Positions 50,143 to 61,500 of a DNA stretch of 61,500 bases are shown piece after piece (within the stretch, counting starts at the first letter, position 1; each line of letters starts with the position of its first letter). The position numbers were made by a program, and so were the translations under genes. Origin of the DNA: Niallia circulans. GTDB lineage: Bacteria; Bacillota; Bacilli; Bacillales; Cytobacillaceae. The stretch spans positions 3,962,501-4,024,000 of the forward strand of contig NZ_CP026031.1 in NCBI RefSeq assembly GCF_003726095.1, written 5' to 3'. A model generated the notes under the pieces. The model was given only the letters and a program-made list of their open reading frames with translations, did no database searches and was not told the origin of the DNA.

Positions 50143-50919
50143 ATGATTTTTGTCTTTGATATTGGAAATACAAATATAGTATTAGGTGTTTATGATAAAG
50201 AAGAATTAAGACATCATTGGAGAATTGAAACAAATCGTTATAAAACGGAAGATGAATATGGTATGATCATTAAATCCCTATTTGATCATGTTGATTTAAC
50301 GTTTTCAGATATTGATGGAATAATTATTTCTTCTGTTGTTCCTCCAATTATGTTTTCTTTAGAAAGAATGTGTCAAAAGTATTTTCACTTAAAACCGTTA
50401 GTTGTTGGTCCAGGAACAAAAACGGGACTAAACATAAAATATGATAATCCTAAGGAAGTCGGAGCTGATCGAATTGTTAATGCAGTTGCGGCTATTCACG
50501 AATATGGAAGTCCATTGATTATTGTTGATTTCGGAACTGCTACAACATTTTGTTATATAAATGAGCAAAAGCAATACATGGGTGGAGCGATAGCGCCTGG
50601 TATTAACATTGCGACAGAGGCATTGTATTCAAAAGCAGCTAAATTACCGCGTATTGAAATTGCAAGGCCAGAAGGAGTAATTGGTAAAAATACTGTATCA
50701 GCTATGCAGTCAGGAATTCTTTTTGGGTATGTCGGTCAGGTAGAAGGCATTGTGAAAAGGATGAAGGCAGAAAGCAATGTACAGCCAAAGGTTATTGCTA
50801 CAGGTGGATTAGCGAATCTTATTGCAAAAGAGTCAAATATTATTGATGAAATAGATCCGTTTCTTACTTTAAAGGGATTACAGCTTATTTATAAGAAGAA
50901 TAAGGATACACTAAAATAA
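50143..50919 (+). CDS. coaX: Type III pantothenate kinase
   Basis: A 258-residue ASKHA-fold kinase for the first step of CoA synthesis. '[14 protein letters not shown]' (about 4-17), '[16 protein letters not shown]' and '[13 protein letters not shown]' show phosphate- and pantothenate-binding residues, and 'GGAIAPGI' follows. I chose ATG 50143, 8 bp behind GTGGTGA; an earlier in-frame start (GTG 50131) overlaps that site. It is followed by hslO after 60 bp. Confidence 0.96.
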   Translation: MIFVFDIGNTNIVLGVYDKEELRHHWRIETNRYKTEDEYGMIIKSLFDHVDLTFSDIDGIIISSVVPPIMFSLERMCQKYFHLKPLVVGPGTKTGLNIKYDNPKEVGADRIVNAVAAIHEYGSPLIIVDFGTATTFCYINEQKQYMGGAIAPGINIATEALYSKAAKLPRIEIARPEGVIGKNTVSAMQSGILFGYVGQVEGIVKRMKAESNVQPKVIATGGLANLIAKESNIIDEIDPFLTLKGLQLIYKKNKDTLK

Positions 50920-50979
50920 AATATGTTTAAACGGAACTTTCATTCCGTTCATTAACTGATAGAAGATAAGGAGTAAACA

Positions 50980-51858
50980 ATGAGCGATTATTTAGTAAAA
51001 GCATTAGCGTTTGATGGTGAAGTTCGTGCATATGCAGTAAGAAGTACAGAAACAGTAGGAGAAGGACAAAGAAGACATCATACTTGGCCAACAGCATCCG
51101 CTGCTTTAGGGAGATCATTAACAGCTACAGCAATGTTAGGAGCAATGCTAAAGGGTGATCAAAAGCTAACAGTGAAAATCGATGGCGGCGGTCCGATTGG
51201 TCTTATTCTAGTAGATGGGAATGCGAAAGGGGAAGTCCGCGGTTACGTTACTAACCCACAAGTACATTTCGATTTAAATGAACATGGAAAATTAGATGTT
51301 AGAAGAGCTGTTGGAACGGAGGGCACGCTATCGGTTGTAAAAGATATTGGAATGCGTGATTACTTCACTGGGCAGGTGCCAATTGTTTCTGGAGAGCTTG
51401 GAGAAGATTTTACTTATTACCTGTTTAATTCAGAACAGGTGCCTTCCTCTGTTGGCGTGGGTGTTTTAGTAAACCCAGATAACAGCATTTTAGCAGCTGG
51501 AGGCTTCATTATTCAATTAATGCCCGGAGCGAAGGATGAAACAATTACAAAGATTGAACAAAGATTAAGTGAAATTCCGCCTATTTCGAAATTAATTGAA
51601 AAAGGTTTAACGCCAGAAGAGCTTTTGGAAGAAATTTGTGGAAAAGATAATGTGAAGGTAATTGAGAATATGCCAATTTCCTTTACTTGCACATGTTCGA
51701 AAGAAAGATTTTCAAATGCAATTATTAGTTTAGGTCAAGCAGAAATTGAAGATATTATCAACACAGACGGTCAGGCAGAGGCGGAATGCCATTTTTGTAA
51801 TGAGAAATATCTGTTTACAAAGGATGAGCTAGAAACATTATTAAAAGAAGCAAAATAG
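50980..51858 (+). CDS. hslO: Redox-regulated chaperone Hsp33
   Basis: A 292-residue chaperone holdase that is activated by oxidative unfolding. The N-terminal domain has '[17 protein letters not shown]' and '[25 protein letters not shown]' type pattern (in parts); the C-terminal zinc switch has 'CTCS' (about 238-241) and 'CHFC' (about 270-273), all four cysteines present. ATG 50980 lies behind 'ataaggag'. The PrsA-like gene yacD that follows in B. subtilis is missing. Confidence 0.96.
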   Translation: MSDYLVKALAFDGEVRAYAVRSTETVGEGQRRHHTWPTASAALGRSLTATAMLGAMLKGDQKLTVKIDGGGPIGLILVDGNAKGEVRGYVTNPQVHFDLNEHGKLDVRRAVGTEGTLSVVKDIGMRDYFTGQVPIVSGELGEDFTYYLFNSEQVPSSVGVGVLVNPDNSILAAGGFIIQLMPGAKDETITKIEQRLSEIPPISKLIEKGLTPEELLEEICGKDNVKVIENMPISFTCTCSKERFSNAIISLGQAEIEDIINTDGQAEAECHFCNEKYLFTKDELETLLKEAK

Positions 51859-51867
51859 TTATAAGAC

Positions 51868-51909
51868 ACCTGCAGAATTGGGACTTACTATCCCTTGCAG
51901 GTTTTTTTT
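51868..51909 (+). terminator. Terminator behind hslO
   Basis: ACCTGCA (51868-51874) pairs with TGCAGGT (51896-51902), inner GGGA/TCCC; a T8 run follows. Confidence 0.88.
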
Positions 51910-52071
51910 ATGTAGAATAGCTGAATAAGGAGTTTCTTTTTTTAGAATAAAGTGGAGATTAAGTGGTTTGGCTGATATGTCCTTGTGTTTATCCTCTTTG
52001 TCCCTGTTTAAGTATAAACTGCGATAGAAAGCAACTAAAGATTAATTTTTCGGAAAATACAAACATATCAA

Positions 52072-52137
52072 TTGACAAACAAAAGGGTTATTTGGTAAAT
52101 TAATATTATAAAACCAATTAAAATACTCGGAATAAAG
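52072..52137 (+). promoter_or_regulatory. cysK promoter with possible CymR site
   Basis: TTGACA (52072-52077), 18-bp spacer, TAAATT (52096-52101). Behind it 'accaattaaaatactcggaata' resembles the GGAAT half of CymR sites, at low certainty. The region 51910-52071 shows no gene. Confidence 0.45.
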
Positions 52138-52154
52138 ATAAGGGGAGATAGAAC

Positions 52155-53087
52155 ATGTCAAGAATCGCAAATTCTGTAGTAGATCTTATCGGTGGCACAC
52201 CCATTGTAAAATTAAATCGTTTAGTGGATGATTCAAGTGCAGATGTTTATTTAAAGTTAGAATACATGAATCCAGGAAGCAGTGTAAAAGATCGTATTGC
52301 GCTTGCGATGATTGAAGCTGCTGAAAAAAGCGGAGACTTAAAACCAGGCAGTACGATTATTGAACCAACAAGTGGAAATACTGGTATTGGCCTTGCAATG
52401 GTTGCTGCTGCAAAAGGTTATCGTGCGATTTTGGTTATGCCTGAAACGATGAGTATGGAACGTCGTCGACTTTTGAAAGCTTACGGTGCTGAATTAGTAT
52501 TAACCCCTGGACCAGAGGGGATGGGTGGAGCTATTCGCAAAGCAGAAGAATTGGCAAAAGAGAATGGTTACTTTATTCCACAGCAATTTAAAAATATTTC
52601 AAATCCTGAAGTACATAGATTAACGACAGGGCCAGAAATTGTGGAGGCTTTTGGCGAGGGAGGTTTAGATGCATTTATTGCTGGTATCGGTACAGGTGGA
52701 ACTATTACTGGTGCTGGGGAAGTGCTTAAAGAAAAATACAGTAATATCAAAATATATGCAGTAGAGCCTGCTGATTCTCCTGTACTGTCAGGTGGAAAAC
52801 CAGGACCACATAAAATCCAAGGTATCGGTGCTGGATTTGTTCCGGAAATTTTAAATAGTGAAGTTTATGACGGTATTATTAAGGTTACAAATGAAGACGC
52901 TTTTGAATATGCTCGTCGTGCAGGGAAAGAAGAAGGCGTATTAGGTGGAATTTCTTCTGGTGCGGCTATTTACGCAGCATTACAAGTTGCAAAAGAGCTA
53001 GGAAAAGGTAAAAAAGTACTTGCAATTATCCCAAGTAATGGAGAACGTTACCTAAGCACACCTCTTTATCAATTTGATGAAGAATAA
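52155..53087 (+). CDS. cysK: Cysteine synthase A (O-acetylserine sulfhydrylase)
   Basis: A 310-residue PLP enzyme making cysteine from O-acetylserine and sulfide. The PLP lysine is in '[14 protein letters not shown]' (about 37-50), the substrate loop is '[15 protein letters not shown]' (about 71-85) and the phosphate loop '[12 protein letters not shown]' (about 175-186). In B. subtilis CysK also acts with CymR as a cysteine sensor. ATG 52155 lies behind 'aggggaga'. It has its own promoter and terminator. Confidence 0.97.
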   Translation: MSRIANSVVDLIGGTPIVKLNRLVDDSSADVYLKLEYMNPGSSVKDRIALAMIEAAEKSGDLKPGSTIIEPTSGNTGIGLAMVAAAKGYRAILVMPETMSMERRRLLKAYGAELVLTPGPEGMGGAIRKAEELAKENGYFIPQQFKNISNPEVHRLTTGPEIVEAFGEGGLDAFIAGIGTGGTITGAGEVLKEKYSNIKIYAVEPADSPVLSGGKPGPHKIQGIGAGFVPEILNSEVYDGIIKVTNEDAFEYARRAGKEEGVLGGISSGAAIYAALQVAKELGKGKKVLAIIPSNGERYLSTPLYQFDEE

Positions 53088-53111
53088 GCATAAAAATCAG
53101 CCTTGGAAATA

Positions 53112-53140
53112 GGCCTCCTTTGAAAAGGGGGCTTTTTGTT
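53112..53140 (+). terminator. Terminator behind cysK
   Basis: GGCCTCCTT pairs with AAGGGGGCT (one mismatch, wobble), then TTTTTGTTTT. Confidence 0.7.
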
Positions 53141-53191
53141 TTAGATTAAAAAACTCTTGTTATGCAGCTATCTGCCGAATAGGTGATTTTT

Positions 53192-53221
53192 TTGTATTTC
53201 TCTCTGTACATCTTGTATGAT
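53192..53221 (+). promoter_or_regulatory. Candidate promoter of the pab-fol operon
   Basis: TTGTAT (53192-53197), 18-bp spacer, TATGAT (53216-53221), 33 bp before pabB. Confidence 0.55.
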
Positions 53222-53254
53222 GAGAACAGATAAAATATAAGGAGCGAAGTCTGT

Positions 53255-54667
53255 TTGAAAAATTACAAAGTATATAGTAAGACTATTCCTCTTTCATATG
53301 ACCAGTTTTTTAGGCGCTTTTTAACCATTGCTGAAGATAAGTCCCATTATGTTCTGTTAGAAAGTGGACGTGGTGGCAGATATAGTATTGGCGGAGTTTC
53401 ACCTATAGTGAAAATGATAGGCCGAAGTAATGGTTTAGAAGTGATAGACGGAAAAGGAACTGTACGAATCGAAGGAAATCCCCTCCATTCTATAAAAGAA
53501 GTGATGAATAAGTATGTTGTAGAGACTAATCCAGATCTGCCAGATTTCCAAGGAGGAGCGATAGGATTTATTAGTTATGATTATATCCGTTATATTGAAA
53601 AAATCCCCAATCTGACGACAGATGATATGGAAATACCGGATGTGTTCTTTTTGTTATTCGAGGAATGGTTTACTTATGATCATAAAGAAAATAAATTATG
53701 GATATCAGCCTTATACGAAGAAAATCAGTTAGTGATGATTCAAGATAAAGTAGAAACCTATGCGCAAGGCTGGATGGATGAGGAGAAGGAAGAGACAGTT
53801 CAAAGCCATACAGAGAAATCGGTAGGATTAAAAGTATCGATGGCGGACAATGAATTTCAACAATCTGTCCGCAAGATTCAGAACTATATTTCTGAAGGAG
53901 ATGTGTTTCAGGTTAACTTGTCTGTTCGGCAGGCTAAACCACTGCATGTGTCTGCGCTTGAAGTGTACCGGCAGCTAAGAGTTTTAAATCCTTCTCCTTA
54001 TATGGGGTATTTTCATACACCTGAATTTCAGCTAGTTAGTGGATCACCAGAACTCCTAGTTAAAAAGAAAGGAAAGGAAGTAAGCACAAGACCTATAGCA
54101 GGAACAAGGTCCCGTGGGAGAGATGAAGCAGAGGATGTCGAGCTTGCTCGTGAATTAATCGAGAGTGAAAAGGAAAGAGCAGAGCATGTAATGCTAGTAG
54201 ACCTTGAAAGAAATGATTTAGGAAGAGTATGTACATACGGAAGTGTTCAAGTAGACGAATTTATGGTAATAGAAAAGTATTCTCATGTTATGCATATTGT
54301 GAGCAATGTAAAAGGGCAGCTTGCGGACAATAAAGATGAGTATGATCTTATTAATAGTATGTTTCCTGGTGGAACCATTACGGGTGCGCCAAAGATAAGA
54401 ACAATGGAAATTATTGAGGAACTAGAACCAGTGCGACGAGGCCCATATACCGGTTCATTAGGATGGATTGGTTTTAACCATGATATAGAATTGAATATTA
54501 TGATCAGAACTATGTTGGTGAAGGAAAACCAAGCATATGTACAAGCAGGTGCGGGAATTGTAATTGATTCTATTCCTGCAAATGAATATAAAGAATCGAT
54601 GAAAAAGGCCAGAGCGTTGTGGAATGCGAAAGAATTAGCAGAAGAGAAATTAGGTGATGGCAATTGA
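53255..54667 (+). CDS. pabB: Aminodeoxychorismate synthase, component I
   Basis: A 470-residue chorismate-utilising enzyme. The C-terminal catalytic domain shows '[23 protein letters not shown]' type pattern, '[15 protein letters not shown]' and '[12 protein letters not shown]' (about 368-379). It adds ammonia from PabA to chorismate on the way to p-aminobenzoate. It starts at TTG 53255 behind TAAGGAGCG. The length equals that of B. subtilis PabB. It overlaps pabA by 4 bp. Confidence 0.95.
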   Translation: MKNYKVYSKTIPLSYDQFFRRFLTIAEDKSHYVLLESGRGGRYSIGGVSPIVKMIGRSNGLEVIDGKGTVRIEGNPLHSIKEVMNKYVVETNPDLPDFQGGAIGFISYDYIRYIEKIPNLTTDDMEIPDVFFLLFEEWFTYDHKENKLWISALYEENQLVMIQDKVETYAQGWMDEEKEETVQSHTEKSVGLKVSMADNEFQQSVRKIQNYISEGDVFQVNLSVRQAKPLHVSALEVYRQLRVLNPSPYMGYFHTPEFQLVSGSPELLVKKKGKEVSTRPIAGTRSRGRDEAEDVELARELIESEKERAEHVMLVDLERNDLGRVCTYGSVQVDEFMVIEKYSHVMHIVSNVKGQLADNKDEYDLINSMFPGGTITGAPKIRTMEIIEELEPVRRGPYTGSLGWIGFNHDIELNIMIRTMLVKENQAYVQAGAGIVIDSIPANEYKESMKKARALWNAKELAEEKLGDGN

Positions 54668-55245
54668 TTTATATGATTGATAATTATGATTCCTTCACCT
54701 ATAATCTAGTTCAATACTTAGGTTCATTAGGGCAGGAACTGCAAGTGAAAAGAAATGATGAGACTTCTATCGAGGAGATCAGAGGGGAAAAGCCGATGTA
54801 CTTAATGGTTTCTCCTGGACCATGTACGCCTAATGATGCAGGTATTAGTTTGGAAGCGATTCGTACCTTTGCTGGTGAAATACCGATTTTTGGTGTGTGT
54901 CTTGGTCATCAAGCAATTGGGCAGGTTTTTGGAGGAGAGGTTGTGAAAGCTGCCAATTTAATGCATGGAAAGACATCCCTTATTTATCATGATAATCAAA
55001 CCATTTTTCAGGGTTTACCTAATCCCTTCCCAGCTACGCGCTATCATTCACTGATTGTTAAAAAGGAATCATTGCCAAAGTGTTTAGAGATCTCTGCTTG
55101 GACGAAAGAAGGAGAGGTTATGGGGCTTAGACATAAAGAGCTTCCTGTCGAAGGAGTTCAGTTTCATCCAGAATCTATCATGACTAAGGCGGGAATGGAA
55201 ATCTTACATAATTTTATCCAATTTTATCAAAAAGGAACTAAGTAG
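54664..55245 (+). CDS. pabA: Aminodeoxychorismate/anthranilate synthase glutaminase (PabA/TrpG)
   Basis: A 193-residue class-I glutamine amidotransferase. '[17 protein letters not shown]', the oxyanion part '[11 protein letters not shown]', the catalytic Cys in '[15 protein letters not shown]' (about 79-93) and the 'GVQFHPES' His-Glu pair are present. In Bacillus this one subunit serves both PabB and TrpE. TTG 54664 overlaps the pabB stop (TTGA) and aligns with the family N terminus; ATG 54673 is an alternative. Confidence 0.95.
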   Translation: MIYMIDNYDSFTYNLVQYLGSLGQELQVKRNDETSIEEIRGEKPMYLMVSPGPCTPNDAGISLEAIRTFAGEIPIFGVCLGHQAIGQVFGGEVVKAANLMHGKTSLIYHDNQTIFQGLPNPFPATRYHSLIVKKESLPKCLEISAWTKEGEVMGLRHKELPVEGVQFHPESIMTKAGMEILHNFIQFYQKGTK

Positions 55246-55248
55246 AAG

Positions 55249-56124
55249 ATGTATATATATTTAAATGGACAAATAATTCGTCAGGAAGAAGCGGTTATCT
55301 CTGTTTTTGACCATGGATTTATGTATGGCTTAGGCTTATTTGAAACATTGCGTATTTATGATGGACATCCTTTCTTATTAGATGATCATCTTAAACGATT
55401 AAATGATGGGTTATCGGAGTTGAATATAGAAAAATCTTTTGAGCGAGAAGATGCAGTATCCGTTATAAAAACACTGCTCAGTAAAAATAACATAGAAAAT
55501 GCCTATATTCGCTGGAATGTTTCAGCAGGAATTGGCATGATCGGACTGCAAACAGAGACGTATACACAACCAAATACGATTGTGTATATAAAACCTCTTC
55601 CAAAGGTAGTTGATATGGTTGAAAAAACAGGGCAAATAGTTACAGTTCCAAGGAATACACCAGAGGGATTCTTTCGCTTAAAATCCCATCATTATTTAAA
55701 TAATATTCTTGCCAAGCGAGAGATTGGGCCAGAGCAGACTATGGAAGGAATCTTTTTGACGAAGGAAGGATATTTAGCAGAAGGTATTACCTCTAATATT
55801 TTCTGGGTTGTAGATGGAGAGCTCTATACTCCTAGCTTGCAGACAGGAATATTAAATGGCATCACAAGGCAATTTATTGTAAAACTTGCACAGGATCATG
55901 GGGTGGCTGTGAAAGAAGGCGTTTTTTCACTAAATATTCTTGCACGTGCCAAAGAGGTATTTGCAACCAATTCCATTCAGGAAATTATCCCGATTAAAAG
56001 AATCGATAAGTATGAATATAAGGGAAAAGAGGGTCCTGTTGTTACAATGCTATATAAAGAATATAGAAAACATACTAGTCAATTATGGTCCGTAAAAGAG
56101 TTGGAGGGAATAAAGGAATGGTAA
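55249..56124 (+). CDS. pabC: Aminodeoxychorismate lyase
   Basis: A 291-residue class-IV PLP enzyme that splits aminodeoxychorismate to p-aminobenzoate and pyruvate. 'FDHGFMYGLGLFETLRIYDG' type N terminus (about 20-38), the PLP lysine in 'RLKSHHYLNNILAK' (about 143-156), 'EGITSNIFWV' and 'TPSLQTGILNGITR' are clear. Its start is 3 bp behind the pabA stop and its end overlaps folP by 7 bp. Confidence 0.94.
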   Translation: MYIYLNGQIIRQEEAVISVFDHGFMYGLGLFETLRIYDGHPFLLDDHLKRLNDGLSELNIEKSFEREDAVSVIKTLLSKNNIENAYIRWNVSAGIGMIGLQTETYTQPNTIVYIKPLPKVVDMVEKTGQIVTVPRNTPEGFFRLKSHHYLNNILAKREIGPEQTMEGIFLTKEGYLAEGITSNIFWVVDGELYTPSLQTGILNGITRQFIVKLAQDHGVAVKEGVFSLNILARAKEVFATNSIQEIIPIKRIDKYEYKGKEGPVVTMLYKEYRKHTSQLWSVKELEGIKEW

Positions 56125-56951
56125 ATAAAATTGTTTGTGGCCCATATACGTTAAACTATGAACAAAAAACAATCATCATGGGAATTTTAAATGTGAATCC
56201 TGATTCTTTTTCTGATGGAGGAAAATATAACAAAATGGATAGAGCTGTTAAGCGTGCGGTCCAGATGGTGGAGGATGGAGCAGATATTATTGATATAGGC
56301 GGGGAATCCACCAGACCAGGTTATACAGAAATATCAGTTGAGGAAGAATTAGAACGAGTTATTCCGATTATTGAACGATTAGCTAACGAAGTGAATGTTC
56401 CTTTATCGATTGATACATATAAAGGAGAAGTGGCGAGACAATCTTTACAGGCGGGTGCTCATATTATCAATGATATATGGGGAGCAAAAAGAGACCCTAA
56501 TATGGCTGAGGTTGCAGCCGAGTTTCAAGCTCCTATTATTTTGATGCATAATAGAGATAATCTAAGTTATACTTCTTTTTTGGAAGATGTAGTGTCTGAT
56601 TTGCGGGAAAGTATTGATATGGTAAAAAGAGCAGGAGTTTCTACCGAGAAAATCATTCTTGATCCAGGTATTGGATTTGCGAAAGATTTAAAGGGGAATT
56701 TGGACATGATGCGAGGATTAGATAAGCTTGTTGAAATGGGCTATCCTGTCTTGTTGGGAACCTCGAGGAAATCATTGATTGGCAATGTATTAAATTTACC
56801 TGTTAGCGAACGATTAGAAGGAACAGGTGCAACAATATGCTATGGCATTCAAAAAGGATGTCAGTTAATTCGTGTTCATGATGTGAAAGAAATGACAAGA
56901 ATGGCACGTATGATGGATGCTTTAATGGGAAAGGGCGAATACAGTGGATAA
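56118..56951 (+). CDS. folP: Dihydropteroate synthase
   Basis: A 277-residue TIM-barrel enzyme (Sul) that joins p-aminobenzoate with the pterin diphosphate; it is the target of sulfonamides. 'MGILNVNPDSFSDGG' (about 21-35), 'DIGGESTRPGY', 'IINDIWGAKRD', 'ILDPGIGF' and 'LLGTSRKS' are the usual motifs. ATG 56118 is chosen behind 'ttggaggga'; the earlier start would sit deep in pabC. It overlaps folB by 8 bp. Confidence 0.96.
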   Translation: MVNKIVCGPYTLNYEQKTIIMGILNVNPDSFSDGGKYNKMDRAVKRAVQMVEDGADIIDIGGESTRPGYTEISVEEELERVIPIIERLANEVNVPLSIDTYKGEVARQSLQAGAHIINDIWGAKRDPNMAEVAAEFQAPIILMHNRDNLSYTSFLEDVVSDLRESIDMVKRAGVSTEKIILDPGIGFAKDLKGNLDMMRGLDKLVEMGYPVLLGTSRKSLIGNVLNLPVSERLEGTGATICYGIQKGCQLIRVHDVKEMTRMARMMDALMGKGEYSG

Positions 56952-57309
56952 AATAATATTAAACCAAATGGAATTCTATGGTTACCATGGTGTGTTTAAA
57001 GAAGAGACTAAGTTAGGTCAGCGTTTTATAGTGGATTTACAAGTAGATGTAGATTTAGCGAAAGCGGGAGCAACAGATGACTTACAGTATTCGGTTAATT
57101 ATGGCCAGCTATTCTTAGATGTAAAGGAGATTGTGGAGGGGGAGCCATATAAATTGATTGAAGCAGTAGCAGAGAATATTGCAAAGAAACTATTGGAATC
57201 TTACTCTCTTATTGAAGGTTTAACTGTTCGGATCATTAAGCCAGATCCCCCGATTCCGGGCCATTATAAATCAGTTGCGGTAGAAATCACAAGGAAGAGA
57301 AAAGAATGA
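56944..57309 (+). CDS. folB: Dihydroneopterin aldolase
   Basis: A 121-residue FolB enzyme that converts dihydroneopterin to hydroxymethyl-dihydropterin. 'EFYGYHGVFKEETKLGQRF' (about 9-27) holds the substrate-binding Glu, and 'IIKPDPPIPGHYKSVAVEI' the catalytic lysine (about 97-115). GTG 56944 is used and overlaps the end of folP; 'aagggcg' upstream is a weak site, so coupling is likely. Confidence 0.94.
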   Translation: MDKIILNQMEFYGYHGVFKEETKLGQRFIVDLQVDVDLAKAGATDDLQYSVNYGQLFLDVKEIVEGEPYKLIEAVAENIAKKLLESYSLIEGLTVRIIKPDPPIPGHYKSVAVEITRKRKE

Positions 57310-57833
57310 ATAAAGTTTATTTATCTTTAGGATCCAATATAGGAGATCGGTTAGAATATATACGTGAAGCTGTACAAATGCTACATAATCAGGAAGAGAT
57401 AAAGGTGGTAAATATTTCATCTGTTTATGAGACGGATCCAGTAGGATATGAGGAGCAAGCACTATTTTTGAATATTGTCATACAGGTTGAAACTTCCTTA
57501 AATCCATTGTCTTTATTAGAACAATGCCAAAAGATTGAAAGTGAACTTGGAAGAAAAAGGATAATCAGATGGGGACCAAGAACAATAGACCTTGACATTT
57601 TATTGTATAATCAAGAAAATATAGTATCAGAGAAGCTAATTATTCCACATCCAAGAATAGAAGAAAGAGCATTTGTTTTAGTGCCGTTAATAGAAATTGC
57701 TCCAGACATAAAGTTACCAAATAAACCAATACTTTTAAAAGAAAGTTTGCAACTTTTGCGAGATAGAGAAGGAGTAAGGGTATGGAAACAACAGAAAAAT
57801 GGGGAAGACGTATTCGCGCTTTTCGAAAGCTAA
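57306..57833 (+). CDS. folK: 6-hydroxymethyl-7,8-dihydropterin pyrophosphokinase
   Basis: A 175-residue HPPK. 'YLSLGSNIGDRLEYI' (about 5-19), 'RWGPRTIDLDILLYN' (metal-binding DxD, about 92-106) and 'HPRIEERAFVLVPL' are diagnostic. It makes the diphosphate substrate of FolP. It overlaps folB by 4 bp (ATGA) and yazB by 52 bp, which is the Bacillus arrangement. Confidence 0.95.
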   Translation: MNKVYLSLGSNIGDRLEYIREAVQMLHNQEEIKVVNISSVYETDPVGYEEQALFLNIVIQVETSLNPLSLLEQCQKIESELGRKRIIRWGPRTIDLDILLYNQENIVSEKLIIPHPRIEERAFVLVPLIEIAPDIKLPNKPILLKESLQLLRDREGVRVWKQQKNGEDVFALFES

Positions 57834-57997
57834 AAGGATATACACAGGAAGGTTTAGCAAAAGAGTTACTTGTTTCTGTTTCTATTTTAGGGGAGATTGA
57901 GCGAGGGAATCGGATGCCTTCAGAAGAAATGATCGATTCTATTGTAGGTGTGCTAAAGATAACGAGAGAAGAGTTAGATCCACATCAAAATAAATGA
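57782..57997 (+). CDS. yazB: Small XRE-family HTH regulator YazB
   Basis: A 71-residue protein that is one Cro/C1-type helix-turn-helix: 'WGRRIRAFRKLKGYTQEGLAKELLVSVSILGEIERGNRMPS' (in parts, about 7-47). Its target is unknown. It starts inside the end of folK behind 'gagaaggag' and lies 26 bp before dusB, so it belongs to the folate operon transcript. Confidence 0.9.
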   Translation: METTEKWGRRIRAFRKLKGYTQEGLAKELLVSVSILGEIERGNRMPSEEMIDSIVGVLKITREELDPHQNK

Positions 57998-58023
57998 GCA
58001 CGGTTCGTTAGGGAGGTAAAAGA

Positions 58024-59025
58024 TTGTTTAAAATAGGAAATGTTGAAATTAGTAACCGTGTTGTACTTGCGCCAATGGCTGGTATTTCAAATTCTGCTTT
58101 TCGTCTAACAGTGAAGGAATTTGGAGCGGGTCTAGTTTGTGCGGAAATGATTAGTGATAAAGGGATTGTTTTGAAAAACAAGAAAACAATGAACATGCTC
58201 TATATTGATGAGCGTGAAAATCCAATGAGTTTACAGATTTTCGGCGGAGAAAAGGAAACGTTAGTAGAAGCGGCGCAATTTGTTGATCAGAATACCAATG
58301 CAGATATTATCGATATTAACATGGGATGTCCGGTACCTAAAATTACAAAATGTGATGCAGGAGCTAAGTGGTTGTTAGACCCGGATAAAATTTATGATAT
58401 GGTCTCTGCTGTTGTAGACAATGTTCGTAAACCTGTAACGGTTAAAATGCGTATGGGCTGGGATGAAGACCATATATATGCAGTAAGAAATGCTCAAGCG
58501 GTTGAACGCGCAGGTGGAGCGGCAGTTGCCCTGCATGGCCGAACTCGTGTTCAGCTATATGAGGGAACTGCAAACTGGGATATTATTCGTGAAGTAAAAC
58601 AAGCGATCAATATTCCTTTAATGGGGAATGGAGATGTAAATACACCCCAAGATGCGAAAAGAATGTTAGATGAAACTGGGTGTGATGGTGTTATGATTGG
58701 CAGAGCGGCGCTTGGAAATCCGTGGATGATTTATAGTACGGTTAAGTATTTAGAAACGGGTGAGTTAGTTAGTGACCCATCGGTTCGAGAAAAGATGGAT
58801 GTATGCATATTGCACTTAGATCGGTTAATCCATTTAAAAGGGGAGTATGTAGCCGTTAGAGAAATGCGAAAACATGCTGCTTGGTATTTGAAAGGCATTA
58901 AAGGAAATGCAAAAACAAGAAGTGCTATTAATGAATGTGAGACTAGGGAACAATTAGTAACGATCTTGAATGCGTTGGTCTTGGAAGTAGAAGCAAGAGA
59001 ACAATCTGGGATCGAAGTAGGTTAA
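58024..59025 (+). CDS. dusB: tRNA-dihydrouridine synthase DusB (YacF)
   Basis: A 333-residue FMN-dependent TIM-barrel enzyme that reduces uridines in tRNA. 'LAPMAGISNSAFRLTVKEFG' pattern (about 15-33), 'DINMGCPVPKITKCDAGA' with the catalytic Cys (about 98-115), 'VKMRMGWD' and 'ALHGRTR' are clear, as is 'GNGDVNTPQDA'. TTG 58024 follows GGGAGGT with 6 bp spacing. A terminator follows. Confidence 0.95.
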   Translation: MFKIGNVEISNRVVLAPMAGISNSAFRLTVKEFGAGLVCAEMISDKGIVLKNKKTMNMLYIDERENPMSLQIFGGEKETLVEAAQFVDQNTNADIIDINMGCPVPKITKCDAGAKWLLDPDKIYDMVSAVVDNVRKPVTVKMRMGWDEDHIYAVRNAQAVERAGGAAVALHGRTRVQLYEGTANWDIIREVKQAINIPLMGNGDVNTPQDAKRMLDETGCDGVMIGRAALGNPWMIYSTVKYLETGELVSDPSVREKMDVCILHLDRLIHLKGEYVAVREMRKHAAWYLKGIKGNAKTRSAINECETREQLVTILNALVLEVEAREQSGIEVG

Positions 59026-59074
59026 TTTTAAACGTAACTGTTTAAATTTCCTGTAATATGTGTAAAAATAAAGC

Positions 59075-59108
59075 TGTTGGACAAAAATCTGACAGTTTTT
59101 TTTCTTTT
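59075..59108 (+). terminator. Terminator behind dusB
   Basis: CTGTTGGA (59076-59083) pairs with TCTGACAG (59090-59097) using two G-T wobbles; a T8 run follows. Confidence 0.75.
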
Positions 59109-59208
59109 TTAGTGTCTGTAATCGTGACATTGTGTAGAATAATAAAGTATGTATAAATTGAACGATTCCTTTTTTAGGTGATCATACATAAAAAGATGTT
59201 GGAGATGA

Positions 59209-60705
<1,497 letters not shown>

Positions 60706-60712
60706 GTAGGAT

Positions 60713-60742
60713 AAGACACCTTTTGAAGGTGTCTTATTTTTT
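60713..60742 (+). terminator. Terminator behind lysS
   Basis: AAGACACC / GGTGTCTT with a short loop, followed by ATTTTTTAT. Confidence 0.9.
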
Positions 60743-60905
60743 ATAATAGTAATGGTTGTTATAGAACTATATAGAAGAGGTAGTAAAGGGATAAGCATAA
60801 TAGTATAAGGTTATCTGAAAAACCTATTTATCCCTTATTATATTATCTAAATAAAGAGAGAATACGCAGGTGAATAATAAGAATATTTTTTCTTTTAAAA
60901 AGTAG

Positions 60906-60934
60906 TTGCATAGAGAGTTAAACGGTGGTATATT
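60906..60934 (+). promoter_or_regulatory. rRNA operon promoter P1
   Basis: TTGCAT (60906-60911), 17-bp spacer, TATATT (60929-60934). The stretch 60743-60905 holds no gene. Confidence 0.65.
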
Positions 60935-60989
60935 AATATTCGTTGCTGAAATAAGTGACGATGAAACAAAAAAGAAATTCAAAAAAGTG

Positions 60990-61018
60990 TTGACATCGAA
61001 AACGACTTCTGGTAATAT
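60990..61018 (+). promoter_or_regulatory. rRNA operon promoter P2
   Basis: TTGACA (60990-60995), 17-bp spacer, TAATAT (61013-61018), with A-rich DNA upstream. Behind it is the typical rrn leader motif 'gctctttgaaaactgaac' (61049-61066). Confidence 0.88.
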
Positions 61019-61156
61019 TAAAAAGTCGCCGATGACGACGATAAACTTGCTCTTTGAAAACTGAACAAACAAACGTCAACAATAATCGTTTTATAACTAG
61101 CGTTATAGAACAAAAAGTAACAAAAAGCTAGAGTTTAGCAATGAGCTAATCAACTC

Positions 61157-61500
<344 letters not shown>

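Noticed and set aside
60824..61072. 82-codon minus-strand frame before the 16S gene
   Set aside because: It lies across the rrn promoters and leader; low-complexity sequence and no ribosome site.

Overview
The window looks like the chromosome of a spore-forming, low-GC Bacillaceae bacterium. It carries the conserved origin-proximal block that lies between two rRNA operons in Bacillus: 23S-5S, gin, yaaO, tmk ... folK, yazB, dusB, lysS, 16S. Gene content, order and direction match what I recall of B. subtilis almost gene for gene. The hypervariable 5' part of the 16S gene and the protein divergence suggest a Niallia / 'Bacillus circulans'-like lineage rather than B. subtilis itself; this is an inference from memory, not a search result.

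Layout. 1-2940: 3' part of a 23S gene, 5S and the rrn terminator. 2941-3635: a lone IS200-type (Y1/HUH tnpA) insertion sequence directly behind that terminator. 3645-11546: gin (minus strand), yaaO-tmk, darA, a frame-disrupted yaaR, holB-ricT-yabA and yabB-yazA-rsmI (DNA replication, c-di-AMP sensing, RNA modification). 11641-20558: abrB (minus strand) divergent from metG, then tatD, yabE, rnmV-ksgA, yabG, veg and sspF. 20977-32110: ispE, purR-ridA, spoVG, glmU-prs, ctc, pth, fin and mfd. 32727-34918: spoVT, then a two-gene accessory cassette (GntR regulator plus DUF1648/DUF5808-like membrane protein). 35377-40778: yabM-yabN-rqcP, yabP-yabQ-divIC, yabR. 40954-45800: tRNA-Met (minus strand), spoIIE, yabS-yabT. 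45951-53087: tilS-hpt-ftsH, coaX-hslO, cysK. 53255-60705: the overlapping pab/fol cluster with yazB and dusB, then lysS. 60706-61500: tandem rrn promoters and the 5' end of a 16S gene.

How it works together. Housekeeping translation, nucleotide and folate functions are interleaved with sporulation genes. Many upstream regions carry recognisable matches to the expected promoter class: sigma-F for gin, sigma-F/G for fin, sigma-G for sspF and spoVT, sigma-K for yabG, sigma-E (weak) for yabP, sigma-H for spoVG, sigma-B for ctc, and a 21-bp-spaced sigma-A promoter for spoIIE. abrB has a perfect Spo0A box at the expected downstream position.

The least ordinary points are: an ECF-type promoter aimed antisense at yabE; yaaR split by three single-base indels; a structured right end of the IS200 element; the GntR cassette with two inverted repeats over its promoter, bracketed by two related hairpins; a Bacillaceae-type dispersed repeat remnant next to it; and a composite palindromic motif shared by two distant intergenic regions. 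I found no CRISPR array, prophage or clear new defence system.
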